Assembly: GCA_036877525.1 (NCBI GenBank)
Contig: JAZGTH010000007.1
Coordinates: forward strand, 1,394,001 to 1,458,000
Source: Chromobotia macracanthus
Lineage: Eukaryota > Chordata > Actinopteri > Cypriniformes > Botiidae
Direction of reading: 5' to 3'
Length of the DNA stretch: 64,000 nt
Part shown: piece by piece, positions 1-11,170 of the stretch
Position numbering within the stretch: position 1 is the stretch's first letter
Layout: every line of letters starts with the position of its first letter
Made by a program: the position numbers and the translations under genes
Notes under the pieces: generated by a model
Told to the model about the DNA's origin: nothing
The model's database searches: none
The model's input: only the letters and a program-made list of their open reading frames with translations

Positions 1-85
1 GGTTTTGTGTCCATACAATGGAAGTCAATGGGTTTGATTACCAACATCAAAATATCTTCTTTTGTGTTCCTCACAAAAGAGTAAA
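1..85. repeat. Fragment of a cyprinid interspersed repeat
   Basis: The phrase 'ggaagtcaatgggtttgatt' followed by 'atcttcttttgtgttc' is the core of a very common short repeat of carp-like fish genomes, here cut by the window edge. The family name is not assigned. It lies in what is probably a pms1 intron. Confidence 0.5.
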
Positions 86-2496
86 TAATGGAGGAATTTT
101 CTTTTTTTTGGGTCAACTATCCATTTACGTTTTACTGGAAAACAATAATTATCATTTAAAAGATCATTCTAATGAAAGCAGATGTCATGTTTAATAATTC
201 ATAACAACTGTAGCAATTCTTAAAAGCCACACCGTGTCTGCATGACAACAGTGAGTACTGAGGTTTATGTAAAATTGACACTCTGCCATCTACATATGGC
301 TTCACATGTCAAAGCCACGAGGGGAGAGGGTGACGGGTTTGTAATGCTCTTGGCATCGTGTTTGACCTGATGAGTGTTCATAATGTCTGATGACTCCAAC
401 AGAACCTCCTCTCTCAGGCTGTAAATTATCTCCTGGTACAGCTCACCGATTCCTAGAATGCGACTTACAGAGAATATGTGGTGAGCAAAGATGCTCTCTC
501 ATCTGGCACATGGCTTTACAGAACATTGGCAAGATTCAGTGAAATCCAGCCTCGAGCGTAGCTTCATACGCAATGTGTTCTGATATACATTCAGTGGGAG
601 ATGACAGAGCTGCCAGCATCCGACCGAGCCAGATACTGAAGAGCGCCTGCAGAGAATTATTCCTAAGCAAGCGCAAAATGCAAGTGGAGGCTCTACTGAA
701 CGTGTGTTCCATAAGTAGACGCCTAACGGGAATAAATCTCAGTTAAATGATCCGGCAAATTTAGACAATGCCCACGCTGTACGTCCTCCATCAACTACAC
801 ATATCAAAGTAGGACACCATGTGTGCACCAACAATAGCATCCTCTCCAGCAGGGTGGTGACGATTGAGCCAAATGCCTGAATTAGAATCACTATGTCATG
901 CATGTACCGTATGACCCATACAGTTCTTCATAGCGGTGGATAAATATAGACAGAGAGGCAGATTTTGCGAAAGAAAGGAAGATAAGAGTGTGCTAATGCT
1001 GACGAAGCTGGAAAAGGTCAATTGCTTTATTTGAAGGAAGAAACAGAAAGATAACTGATCCATTGCTAGAATGCATTTGATCAGTATGCGTGTTCCCAGG
1101 GAATCAAACCCACAACCTTTGTGACTTTCATCACCAAAACACTTAAATGAGAATACAGAACAACTCACTTAATGGAGAATGAGGAACTGGCTTTTGTCAG
1201 TGATTTTACAAAAGATTGATAAGAATGAGACAGATAAAGACAACATAGGAAATGAATATTATTCAAGTAGTCAAACTATGAAAAATATTCATAATATAAA
1301 ATATTCACTTAACTGTGAAATTGTGATAAAAGAAAACTTACTAATAATATATCATTGCCATCTTTAAAATCTGTGAGTTGTTGAAAAATTTGATCCAAAT
1401 ATAATGAAATTGTACAGCATAGTAAAAACGATTAACTAAAATGAGTTCAGCAGGATTAGTGGAGCACCGCAGGCAGTGAGCTTGTTACACCTGCTGTAAA
1501 CATTAAACGTTTGCAGCACAGATACTCTGTTAGGAATGCTCAGCACACAATAAATATCCAAACATGTATATTTGTAAGAAAGAGAGAGAAATCAGTTATT
1601 AATCAATGCACTAAACTGTATCTTTATTTCACAAGTTATTGTTTAAGCCAATTCTTGCCCGTTGCATTTGTAGCGGTGTATTAAACTGCTGCCAGGGCAG
1701 TGTGATTGTGGCCCCTGGCCAACACTGGTGCCATGTACATTGCAGCCCCCTGTAGGCACCTTAAATTTAAGGTTACATTAGTTGCAAAGTTTACCGCATT
1801 CAGTCCATAGGTCTATTGCTGACCGATAAGAGGAAAATGGCACATGACAGCACATGTGGCGCAGGAAAAAGCACGTCGCTTCAACTAAGATAAAAAAAAA
1901 CTTTGATTTAAAAGTATTTTGTTCAAAAAAATAAAACTTTTGTCATTTGTTGACACGTGGCTAATGTTACTTGTGATGCCATAATGCATTTCTATCTAGT
2001 GTGGGATACAGAGTAATTCTATAGCCTCAGGAATAAAAAGCACTCTTTACATTTTTAAATTTGTATGTATGCAACAAATACTTCAAGCTATCATGAAAGG
2101 TAATGGCTTTTATGTAAGGAACAACCTGGGCAGAACGCTGAGTCATTCATGCAAAAAGTCATCGCTGCGGAATGCGCACAAGGAATAAGAGAAACAGCTC
2201 GCCAGGGAGAGGAAAACCGTTCGGAAATAATTTATTACACAAGTGTTTGCGTTTAGCAACCTGACAGAGGTGCAGATACAGATCAAGCTTTAAATGTTCG
2301 ATTATTTTTTGCAAGAAATGCAAGCATGCATCAATTTGTGTTTCATTTATGGGAAAAAGATTCCAAAAAAACAGTTTCCCATCACAAAGTCTAGCGAGCA
2401 CGTTCACTGTGGCCTCTGATCTGGTGCATCTGTGGAACCCTACTGCTCATGGTGGAAATGATAAATATGCCTCTGTTTTCTCTGTGCTTCACTGAC
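86..2496. other. Putative pms1 intron, no exon recognised
   Basis: No further pms1 exon (the segment after the QEQPE end of coding exon 5) could be found on the minus strand, so this is read as intron sequence, with the remaining exons lying left of the window. Short open frames here have no family resemblance. A SINE fragment lies near 1067-1128 ('ccagggaatcaaacccacaa'). The block at about 540-730 is more GC-balanced and less repetitive than its surroundings but has no usable frame. Confidence 0.45.
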
Positions 2497-5400
2497 CTCT
2501 GGTTGCTCCTGGCGATGCTGGACAGGAAGCAAGTTGGCTACGCAGGCTGCTCCAAGCACGGCCATGAGGGCAGCTCGGTGATCCGACACCCTGGATTTCT
2601 GCCAGACCACAGCCTGTAACAACATGGTGAAACGGGTCAAGCTATTTTTTGGTCATCCTAAAATAAGACCACCTGTGGGAATGCTCGCAAACAGCCATTA
2701 TCTACCAATCAAGTCTTAATAATAAACAATTATGCTTTGGGAATGTTTGGATATTACAAAAACAACTATCCTGGGAGCAGTGCATGCAACTGCACAAACC
2801 AACACAGCTTTTGTGGTAGGACATTGAAAAGGGCACAGAGCACCATGTGAAATATCCATTATGTAATCTTGTTTTCATCAAAACAAGGAAAACGTATTAG
2901 AAACGCATTCGAAAACTTTTATGTTTGGTACCTGGGTCACTGGCAGTAACAATCAATCACACCATTTGTACAAATTTCATGTTTAATGTAAGGAACCAGT
3001 TACGCACATATATCACACCCGTGATTTTTCCCGTCGTTGGCATTTCCACAAGCAAGTATATATAACCGAGGTGTTGATTTCTGAAAGCATGCAGCCCGCA
3101 GCACACATCCCTGCTATGAAATACACAGTTTACTGACTGTAAAGAGATCAGACTAGTAAACAGTTTTTGGAAACCCAATGCAGGACGAACTGCAAAGTTT
3201 GTGATACGAGATATGCCTGGAAATGCTGAGGACACCAAACGCGCGCACACAGCCCTCCCCTGATGATCTACAACCCTAATGATACGAATTTAACAAAAGT
3301 TATGAGAGGTCTCGCCAAGCCACCCAAGCCAGGACCGTAGACTATAATGAGACCAAGCTGTTATTGGACTAAAAAAACAGTGTGAAAACATATACCGTGT
3401 TGCTTGTTACTTTAGGATCACATTGCAGTGTCACATTTGAAGGCTTAGTGGTTTGTCCTGTGCTTGCGCTGCTAATTTTGGATTAGAAGCAGTTGAAATC
3501 TCCACTTTCTCTTCCTCGTAGGAAAACAAACACAGCTTGAGCTCTAATTGATGACAGACCAGCATCCCTGGACAAACATGTTTAAGTCCTGCACATGTCC
3601 AGGCTGTCATCAAAACATGTGCAGGTTATTGGATGAAGGATCTACAATGTGCTGTTAGATTTGTCTGCATTTATGTGGAACGCAATTCTACTGCTTAAAT
3701 ATGATTAGTACCACTGGGAAATTTATGAGCTGAAAAGAGATAAAACAAAATGATTATATTTAACGTTCACTTTCTTACTGTTAATAAAGCCATGGCATGT
3801 AGGAATTATCTTAGCCAATTAATATCAGGACCCCCAAAAATGTATGATTAAAAGTACTGTAACATATCACAGTGGAATCCTGTAGTAATAAACAGTTGTA
3901 CGTTTGCTGCTATTAGCGCAACTGACCTCAGGCCAAATAGTGGAAAGTCTGAGAATGACTGTAGATAAAACACTGTATTCTGAAGAGTTACAGCACTGTA
4001 ACATTTGTTGATGTGTGAGGCCACCTTGTGGTCAAAAATATGCTTTTCTGCCAAAGCTTATTGTCTAAGAAGAACAATTAAACAACTGTACACTAAAATC
4101 TACATGACAGGGTTCACACACCTCTTAAGCACTGAATATTCCTAACTTTAAACTTCCAGTTTAAATTTACATTAATGCATTTGGCAGACAGTGCATTCAA
4201 GCCATACATTGAATCAGTAAGTGTGCTCCCTGGGAATCAAACCCACAACCTTCATGCTTCTAATGCAATGCTCTACAAGTTGAGCTACAGAAACATTTTA
4301 ACACCAGTTGATATTACTAAAAGGATTTTTAAAAATCAACTTTTGAGATCATACTAGAGTAAGAGAGCAATTTTCAGCCCAGACAAAATATTTTAAATGA
4401 GCAGGACTTTCCTTTTAGAATTTACATGACTTTTCACATGGTCAATAAGGACATTTGTTATAAAGGTTTTTTTACCACACTGTCTCAAAACATATGGCAG
4501 CCATATTTACAATAACCTAGAGACAATAACATAGTCCAAGACTAGTCAAAAGTTTATCTCTGCTCATCAGGAAGAGCAGAAACTCCCTCATTTACAAACG
4601 CACCTTGTTATGACTCAACGTGATCCTTAATTCAGGTTTAACCACAGCATAGGCCATGAGTAAGTTCTGCACCCTCTTCAGTTCCTCTTTGCACTTCTTA
4701 ATGCTGGAATAAAACTGACGCCTCACAGGGAGGTTCTTGAACAGATCTGCCGCACACACAGCGGTGCCTGAGGGAGAGGGAACATTAGAAGTGGTCTGAT
4801 CCCATAAATCATGGGTATTAAAAAACTGGCTGCAGGTTCTTATTAACAAACACATACCCTCGCCCAGATGGGATGGTTTCTGAGAGACAACCTGGCCATT
4901 GTGATCAACTGTGTATTGAATGCTAAAATCATCAGCTGCTGTTTTGGTCGTAATGACCACCTGGTAGGAGAAGGAAGGATCCATTAGAAAGGAAACATAT
5001 TCAATAAAACCCTGATTAAGAGAGAGTAGTGACCTATACTAATGCACACACAGACTGGAGTAGCGAATTGTGAACACACACCCAGAGCAGTGGGCAGCAC
5101 TGCAGCGCCTGTGGGGCAACTAGGGGTATGGTGCCTTGGTCAAGAGCACCTCAGTTGTTTCCTGCTGGCATTGAGAATCAAACCCGTGACCTTTGGGTTA
5201 CAAGTCTGACCCTCTAACCAGCAGGCCACAACTGCCCCAATGTGGACATTAATATGAACTCGCGTAATAACATCTTGTGTGGTTTCAGGAGATACAGATC
5301 TGGGAGACGTAACCTCTGAAACAGCACATATGGATGCCAGCGCTTCTCCTCGGAAGCCGTAGGTCTCAAGGTGATCCAGGTCTTCATGGCAGGAGATTTT

Positions 5401-5748
5401 AGATGTGTAGTGTTTAACTGCCATCACGGGAACATCAGTAGCTTTGATTCCAGAACCGTTATCTCGGACTTCAATGCGATCCAATCCATAATTCTCCTGA
5501 TCATACGAGAAGGTGAAAAATGAAATGAAAACTGTTTAATAGCAGGCACCTGCAAGATGCAGCTATAGGTTTCCATGGCAACTACACAGCCACATATGTC
5601 TTGCTGCTTTATTTACCAATTTGACTTCAAGAACTGAAGAAGCAGCATCCAGTGAATTTTCCACAAGCTCCTTGACAACATTCAGGACAGATGTGATGAC
5701 CTGCGAGCTGCACAGCAAACGCACCGTCTCGGGTGGAAGCGCCTTCAT
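2497..5748 (-). CDS. pms1: PMS1 mismatch-repair protein homologue, N-terminal part (5 coding exons)
   Basis: This is a MutL-family ATPase that partners MLH1 in the nucleus. Coding exons read on the minus strand are 5748-5617, 5496-5314, 4960-4858, 4767-4604 and 2613-2497. They sum to 699 bases (233 codons) with no break, and every junction is GT-AG and phase-consistent. The GHKL ATPase motifs are visible: ELVENSLDA (motif I with catalytic Glu and Asn), DNGSGI (motif II), TYGFRGEAL (motif III) and LFKNLPVRRQF (motif IV region). Exon 5 carries WQKSRVSDH, close to human PMS1. The ATG at 5748 opens MKALPPETVRLL, matching the family start. An acceptor at 5759 implies a non-coding first exon upstream. 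The rest of the gene (linker, HMG box and C-terminal MLH1-binding domain) lies outside the window. It is head-to-head with ormdl1. Confidence 0.93.
4164..4298 (+). repeat. tRNA-derived SINE
   Basis: The copy starts with 'atgcatttggcagac' and ends in a reversed tRNA-like part ('gggaatcaaacccacaacc' then 'gagctacagaaaca'), containing B-box-like and A-box-like sequence. It lies in a pms1 intron. The same family recurs near 16640, 38150, 46700 and 61520. Confidence 0.75.
5080..5242. repeat. Second tRNA-like SINE family
   Basis: The text 'gagcagtgggcagcactgc' through 'ctaaccagcaggccacaac' is a tRNA-like interspersed repeat distinct from the 'gcatttggcagac' family. It sits 70 bases from pms1 coding exon 2 and produces an open frame running from that exon into the intron. 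Confidence 0.6.
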
Positions 5749-5758
5749 AGTGTGCGCC

Positions 5759-6561
5759 CTAAGAAGCAAACTATTGTTATTGAGCATTTAGGAGTGAAGC
5801 ATTAAGGCAACATTGGGTCATGTTCAAGATTATGTTCACACAAACTGCAGCTCAGCACGCATTATAATAGAAGACCTATCACAGTCGTGAAAGTGACGTA
5901 TCTTCCATACTGTAACGAGTCAACACGTCCTGAACGAGTTTTCTGTTTTGACTTTTCCTAAAATATAATACATAAACCTACTTACGTGGTGGATAATTCA
6001 AGAAGCCATTGAAAATAATCAAACATTCATATCAAAAGTCGCGCATGTTTACTTCAGTGTCGGATATGGCACAACTGGGCGCCTAAATGACGTCATTCCA
6101 GTTCTCCACATTGATTGGTGCTCTCTTTGTCCGTCAAGGAGGATCATTTTTAAAATATTGTGTGTGTTCATTATTGCATTTATACTTTTTTATTATTACT
6201 ATTACTTTTATATTTTTATTTGCTTGTTTTTAGACGATCATTGTGCATTTTAATTTCAAGCGATTTTTGTCGCGAAGTGAACCAGGTGTGAGGTCTAACG
6301 CTTAAAGGACAGTGAAACATTTTCTTTGTGTTGTGAAAGTGATATTTACATATATTTGTGAATATTTACATATATTTATGAATATTTACATATATTTATG
6401 ATTATCTACGTAGTCTGTAGAACGGGGCGGGGAGATTTCTGATCTCGCGAGATTTGGCGTGATCTCGTTAGCCGGTTAGCCCCGCGGTGTGTGTGCTGAG
6501 TGAACCCGCGGTACGCGCAGCGGAGGCCGGCAGCGCTGCAGCTCGCTCAACCCGACCGCCG
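5759..6561. promoter_or_regulatory. Bidirectional pms1/ormdl1 promoter and ormdl1 non-coding exon 1
   Basis: The two genes diverge from here. The segment 6420-6561 is GC/CpG rich, lacks a TATA box and holds a GC box (ggggcggggag, about 6424) and the palindrome TCTCGCGAGA at 6443-6452, an element known from TATA-less and divergent promoters. A donor (CCGCCG|gtaagg) at 6561/6562 marks the end of an ormdl1 5' UTR exon. Between 6340 and 6403 a 20-bp AT-rich unit (aatatttacatatatttatg) repeats about three times. The transcription start sites themselves are inferred. Confidence 0.65.
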
Positions 6562-7635
6562 GTAAGGTACCAAACACGCCTCCAACAAAACCAAGTCACC
6601 CTCACGGGTCGTTTCAGACTGACCGGCCGGTAACGGAGTGATTTATTAACGCGTCGCTGATGTTCCGGAAGTTTAGCAACAAACGCAACTGGTGTTTGTT
6701 ATGACGCCGCATGAACGCGACGCGTCAGCCCGAACCTCCTGCGAACACACACTGATGAACATTTGTGTGGACAAAACGATGAATTGTGCAGAAATCACAC
6801 AGTGTTGTGTAATGTAGCCGTGCTGCTAACTGTGTGTCGTGATCTCCTGCTGCAAAGTTAACAAACAGCTACATAACGTCCTATATGCAAATGTATAATC
6901 AATATCAGCTCTCAGTCATTGCTTATTAATATACAGTACATGTTCTCATAGTCATGTGAGAGTGATTTATGTAGTGAAGGACTGTCATGTTTCTGTGATG
7001 GTTGTTATTAGGAAATGTTGACATGATTAGAAAGGAATAAGACTTCGATCTGGAGCTCTTTGTGCTGTCACAGTCTCAGATCTCAAACAGTTGTGATGAG
7101 TGAGCAGAAACCAGGACGACAGAAATGAGTTTGCTTTAAAAAATCCTGAGATGAGCCAGTGTATGAAAGTGCTGCTGGGACTGATAAAGCAAACACTGCA
7201 CACACTCAAGCTGCATGGCAGGGCCCTTCAGTGACAATAAGGATATTTTTACATTTGCATTAGAAGTTGAAAATTGTACAGCTATAAAGTGTGACATTGA
7301 TGGCATACAGTGCAGAACGTTTCACATTTGTTTAATTTCCCAAAGGTTTGATGACAGTTAAGTCAGCTGGTCCAGAACCTCTCACACTGACCTCTGGCCA
7401 TCTTTATTATTAAACCCTGTTTAGATAAGTGTTGACTGGCATGAACAACAGTAACACATCAGGGTGATGTTTATTATGATTAATAACCCCTAAACAATAT
7501 AGATATTTAAACCATGGCTCACTACGTAACATTATTACTGTTTATTATTTACCGTTGGTTCAGAACTCATATATTGAGACAAGCTCTCTTGACATTTTGT
7601 ATGGTTGTTGTTTTTCTGTCCTGACAGAAAGCAGG

Positions 7636-9324
7636 ATGAATGTTGGCGTGGCACACAGTGAGGTGAACCCAAACACCCGTGTGATGAGCAGTCGGGGAAT
7701 ATGGCTGACATATGCACTCGGTGTCGGAATGCTTCACATTGTACTGCTGAGCATTCCTTTCTTCAGTGTTCCTGTTGTGTGGACCCTCACAAACGTCATT
7801 CACAATTTTGTAAGTGTTCACTGTTAAAGGCAGGGTAGGCGATTTCGAAGAGGCTAGCAAAAGCAAACTAGCTTTGAACACACTGGTTCCCGCCCTCCAT
7901 TCAGAGCGCTCTTCAAAGCCACGCCTCCTTCAATAAACAGTAACATTGAGAGCATACAGTGCAGAACGTACTGAATTCGGACCGAATGCAATGATCGGAT
8001 GAACATTTTATAGTCCTGCACCTTCCACAGAAATATATTTACATATTAATGTATTTAGACCACGTACCGATTGCTATCAGTATGTGAAGAGACTTTCACC
8101 CAGCATAACAAAAAATGTTTCTGAAAAAAAATTGCCTACCCTGGCTTTAAATAATCCTCCATTTCCCAAGGTTCCTGTGTTTAGACTGTAATGTCTGCCA
8201 GTGGTGCCCTGTGGACCGTCAGATGTGTCTTGACAATTGATGTTTCCTCAGAAGTTTATGTGTCATTGTTATGCAAGGACACTCTTGAAAAAGAATCAAG
8301 GTCAACAGCATGACATCATCGACCAAGTTAAAGCTCATTGGCACATGATGTGATGATGTCTGCATCACACTGATAAGAGAAGCTATTTGAACTGCGTCTG
8401 TTGTCCGGAAGACAAATTTAGCTTCTAGAGGAGAGTGGGCCTGATTCATTGTGTTCATGAAGAATACTGTTTTGGCTGCAGGAAAATCCTTCATTTATTA
8501 AGTGGTTGTGTAATAAATTATATTGTAATTCAAGTATTAAAGTTTGGGAATGTTTGAATGGGTTTGATTCCACTCATCTCTCCTCTCACAGGGTATGTAT
8601 GTGTTTATGCATGCAGTGAAGGGTACACCGTTTGAAACTCCTGACCAGGGCAAGGCAAGGCTTCTCACACACTGGGAACAGCTGGACTATGGCGTGCAGT
8701 TCACATCATCTAGAAAGTTCTTTACAATCTCACCAATCATTTTGTAAGTAGTTTCTTGTGTAAAGCTTCACACTGTCAACAAGATGAAATTAATTTCTTC
8801 TCTGGATTCAGTAAACCCTCTGTTTTTCATTCTAATGTTTAATATATGCATAACTGTAAATATTAAGGACAGATTAGCATTTGTTGTGAAAGACGTGTTT
8901 TATATTATTTTATAATACGGATAGTTCATACTTCAAATTTTAATTTAAATATAGAAGGCTGTTTGTTGGTTATGATTTATGAATGGAAGTTTTTGTATCA
9001 CTTGCCTTTGAGAGGTTTTCCTTTAGTTCAACCAGTACAACCAGTATAAAATGCAGGTACTAATAAAACATAAAACCTTAACTTGTTGCAGATTTTTTTG
9101 ATAAAAGATGATGCCAGATATGTAAGATGGTAATATAGTAACATAGTTAGCTTTTTTGTAACACTTGTTTGTGCTTTTGTTTTTGCAGATATTTTCTCGC
9201 TAGCTTTTACACAAAATACGACACAGCTCATTTTGTGATAAATACAGCTTCCCTTTTGAGTGTTCTCATCCCAAAATTGCCACAGCTCCATGGGGTCAGG
9301 ATCTTTGGAATAAACAAGTATTAG
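7636..9324 (+). CDS. ormdl1: ORMDL1, ORM1-like sphingolipid biosynthesis regulator
   Basis: ORMDL proteins are small ER membrane proteins that bind serine palmitoyltransferase and restrain sphingolipid synthesis. Three coding exons (7636-7809, 8592-8743, 9189-9324) join to exactly 153 residues plus TAG, the usual family length. The N-terminus MNVGVAHSEVNPNTRVM and the middle EQLDYGVQFTSSRKF are near-identical to vertebrate ORMDL1. Hydrophobic stretches around residues 22-42, 43-65 and 95-140 match the four membrane passes. The preceding non-coding exon ends at 6561. The adjacent divergent pms1 gene is the conserved vertebrate arrangement. No lesion was seen. Confidence 0.97.
7824..8150. mobile_element. 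TTAA-flanked MITE in ormdl1 intron 2
   Basis: Terminal inverted repeats AGGCAGGGTAGGC and GCCTACCCTGGCT are each bounded by TTAA, giving a 327-bp non-autonomous element. TTAA targets are typical of piggyBac-type transposons, but no transposase is present to confirm the superfamily. Related, more diverged copies start at 52483 and 58477. Confidence 0.7.
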
Positions 9325-11082
9325 ACTCAGTGTTCAGAGGACACAGCTCGACTCGGAGCTGAGGAAGAAAACTCTTTGTACTTTGTACCACAGTTGTGTA
9401 CACTTAGCAGTTTTGTACAGTCAGTGTAATTGTGAGTCTTCTTGTTTAATATCTTAAGAAAAGCATCATAGGGATATGTTAGAAGGTAAGTTCCACAAGC
9501 ATTAATAACTTAAGATATTTAATTTGTTTTTGTTAGCTGTTTTGTGTTTGTCATAGATCTGGGCTGGCCCGGGTTTCATGTTTTTTTTATTTTTTTGTTA
9601 ATTAGTTTTGTGTTTGTTCAGATGTGCACTGATACACTAAGATTCATGCTTGACCATCATTTCACATTTCTAAACGTGTTCTTTAATGATGCCATGAATT
9701 GTCAAATGGTTTTTAAATCATTTAACGGTCATGAAACTATTTTGCTGTTTTTTTGGTTTCAGTGATCGTTCGTTTATCGTTGCTTCATAGACAAAAATAA
9801 TTTTACATGATTTCCATAAAAGTATTTGTTTAGACACAATGTTGTGTACAGTTTTAAATTTAGGTTAATGTCTTACATCTTTAATGTGACTGACAAATTT
9901 ATTAACGGTTTATGTTAATATTTATTAGGTTATGAAGTCCATATTTATTAAGTCAACATGAAATCAAAACTGACCTGTTTACTTTTCATTATGCATGGTT
10001 GTATTGTGCACAATTCATTTCATGTTGACTTTAAACACAACAGTATGTAAAACTTTGGATTGTTACCAATTTGAGGTTAATTAACTTTTAAGTTTTGGAC
10101 AACTCGGAGCTGAAAAGCTGTAACATAACCCATTAAAATATTGGTTTCATTCCACTGTCTTGTCTTTTGATAATATGTGCAAAGGGTGAATTGTGCCAAT
10201 TGTTTATTTTTGTCCTTGTTTTCAGAAGAGAAATGGACATGAGTTTATGTGCTATAAGACATGCAAACAAATAAACTTTGCAAAGTATTAGAAACCTTGT
10301 TTTTGAGAACAGAAGCTGTGAAGTACCAGACCACAAACTGTCATACCAACAATTAATAAAGTCATACTTAATTGATGAAATAAACATTTAGTTTACAACA
10401 GACCATACGTTCAATGATGGTTCTTTAAAATAAATGTCTGGCTTTTTTGAGTTACAAAACCGAAAACGATTAAAATGCCTTTTTTAATACTGTATGCATC
10501 TCTTAAGAACAAATAAAACCAAAATCACTTCATGTAAGGCCTCCTGTTTTTACCATTACTCCTTTAAACACTTCGTGTTATAATGTTTATTGGACATTTT
10601 AAACATGCCTAAAAGAACATTTAATGTTTTTGTTACTTACTGGAAACATTACAGAAGCGTTCTTGCAACCTAAAACTGTAAGCTGTGAAGCTGCTCTTCA
10701 TCATAGAGTCATGCTTTGTCATAAAATGTGTCTGTTTATTTTTAGGGCACCATTTGGATGACATAAGTGCAGAAGCAATCAAAGTTTGAGATATTCTTGA
10801 TATTGTGTCATAAACTTAGTAAAATGATTATTTATTAAAAGAATTTTTAGTGTTTCTGTTTTTTATATGCAAAGTACATTACTTTGTCTTTCAGCATGAA
10901 TGGCAGGACCAAGAGATCGGCTCTTTCAGCGTCCTGACTGTTTTCCTTTAAGCAGAGACAGTGGGAGAGGTTTCAGGGCCTCTGCTCTGTCCTGCCTCTG
11001 CGGTTAGATGTTCTCGTCCTCTGTTTTGCATGGGGCGGCATCTCCCTCATGCTGCTTGCTGACTGACTACGTCCAGCACTCT
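9325..11082. other. ormdl1 3' UTR and convergent intergenic space
   Basis: This stretch lies between the ormdl1 stop and the ankar 3' end. AATAAA signals on the plus strand at about 10429 and 10512 could end a long ormdl1 mRNA. It is AT rich with no coding frame of recognisable family. OSGEPL1, which lies between these genes in mammals, was looked for and not found. Confidence 0.45.
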
Positions 11083-11083
11083 G

Positions 11084-11089
11084 TTTATT
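11084..11089 (-). terminator. Candidate ankar polyadenylation signal
   Basis: AATAAA on the minus strand lies 82 bases after the ankar stop codon. It is a plausible signal by position only. Confidence 0.4.
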
Positions 11090-11170
11090 CATCCCTAGTG
11101 AGAAATGGTTAATGTTGTAATAATGTTGAAGACAGTTTACAATATTTTTATCTGCTACACACTTCTAAGT

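Noticed and set aside
3431..3613. Minus-strand frame between pms1 coding exons 4 and 5
   Set aside because: The joined pms1 exons are already phase-consistent, and this frame matches no PMS1 segment that I recognise.
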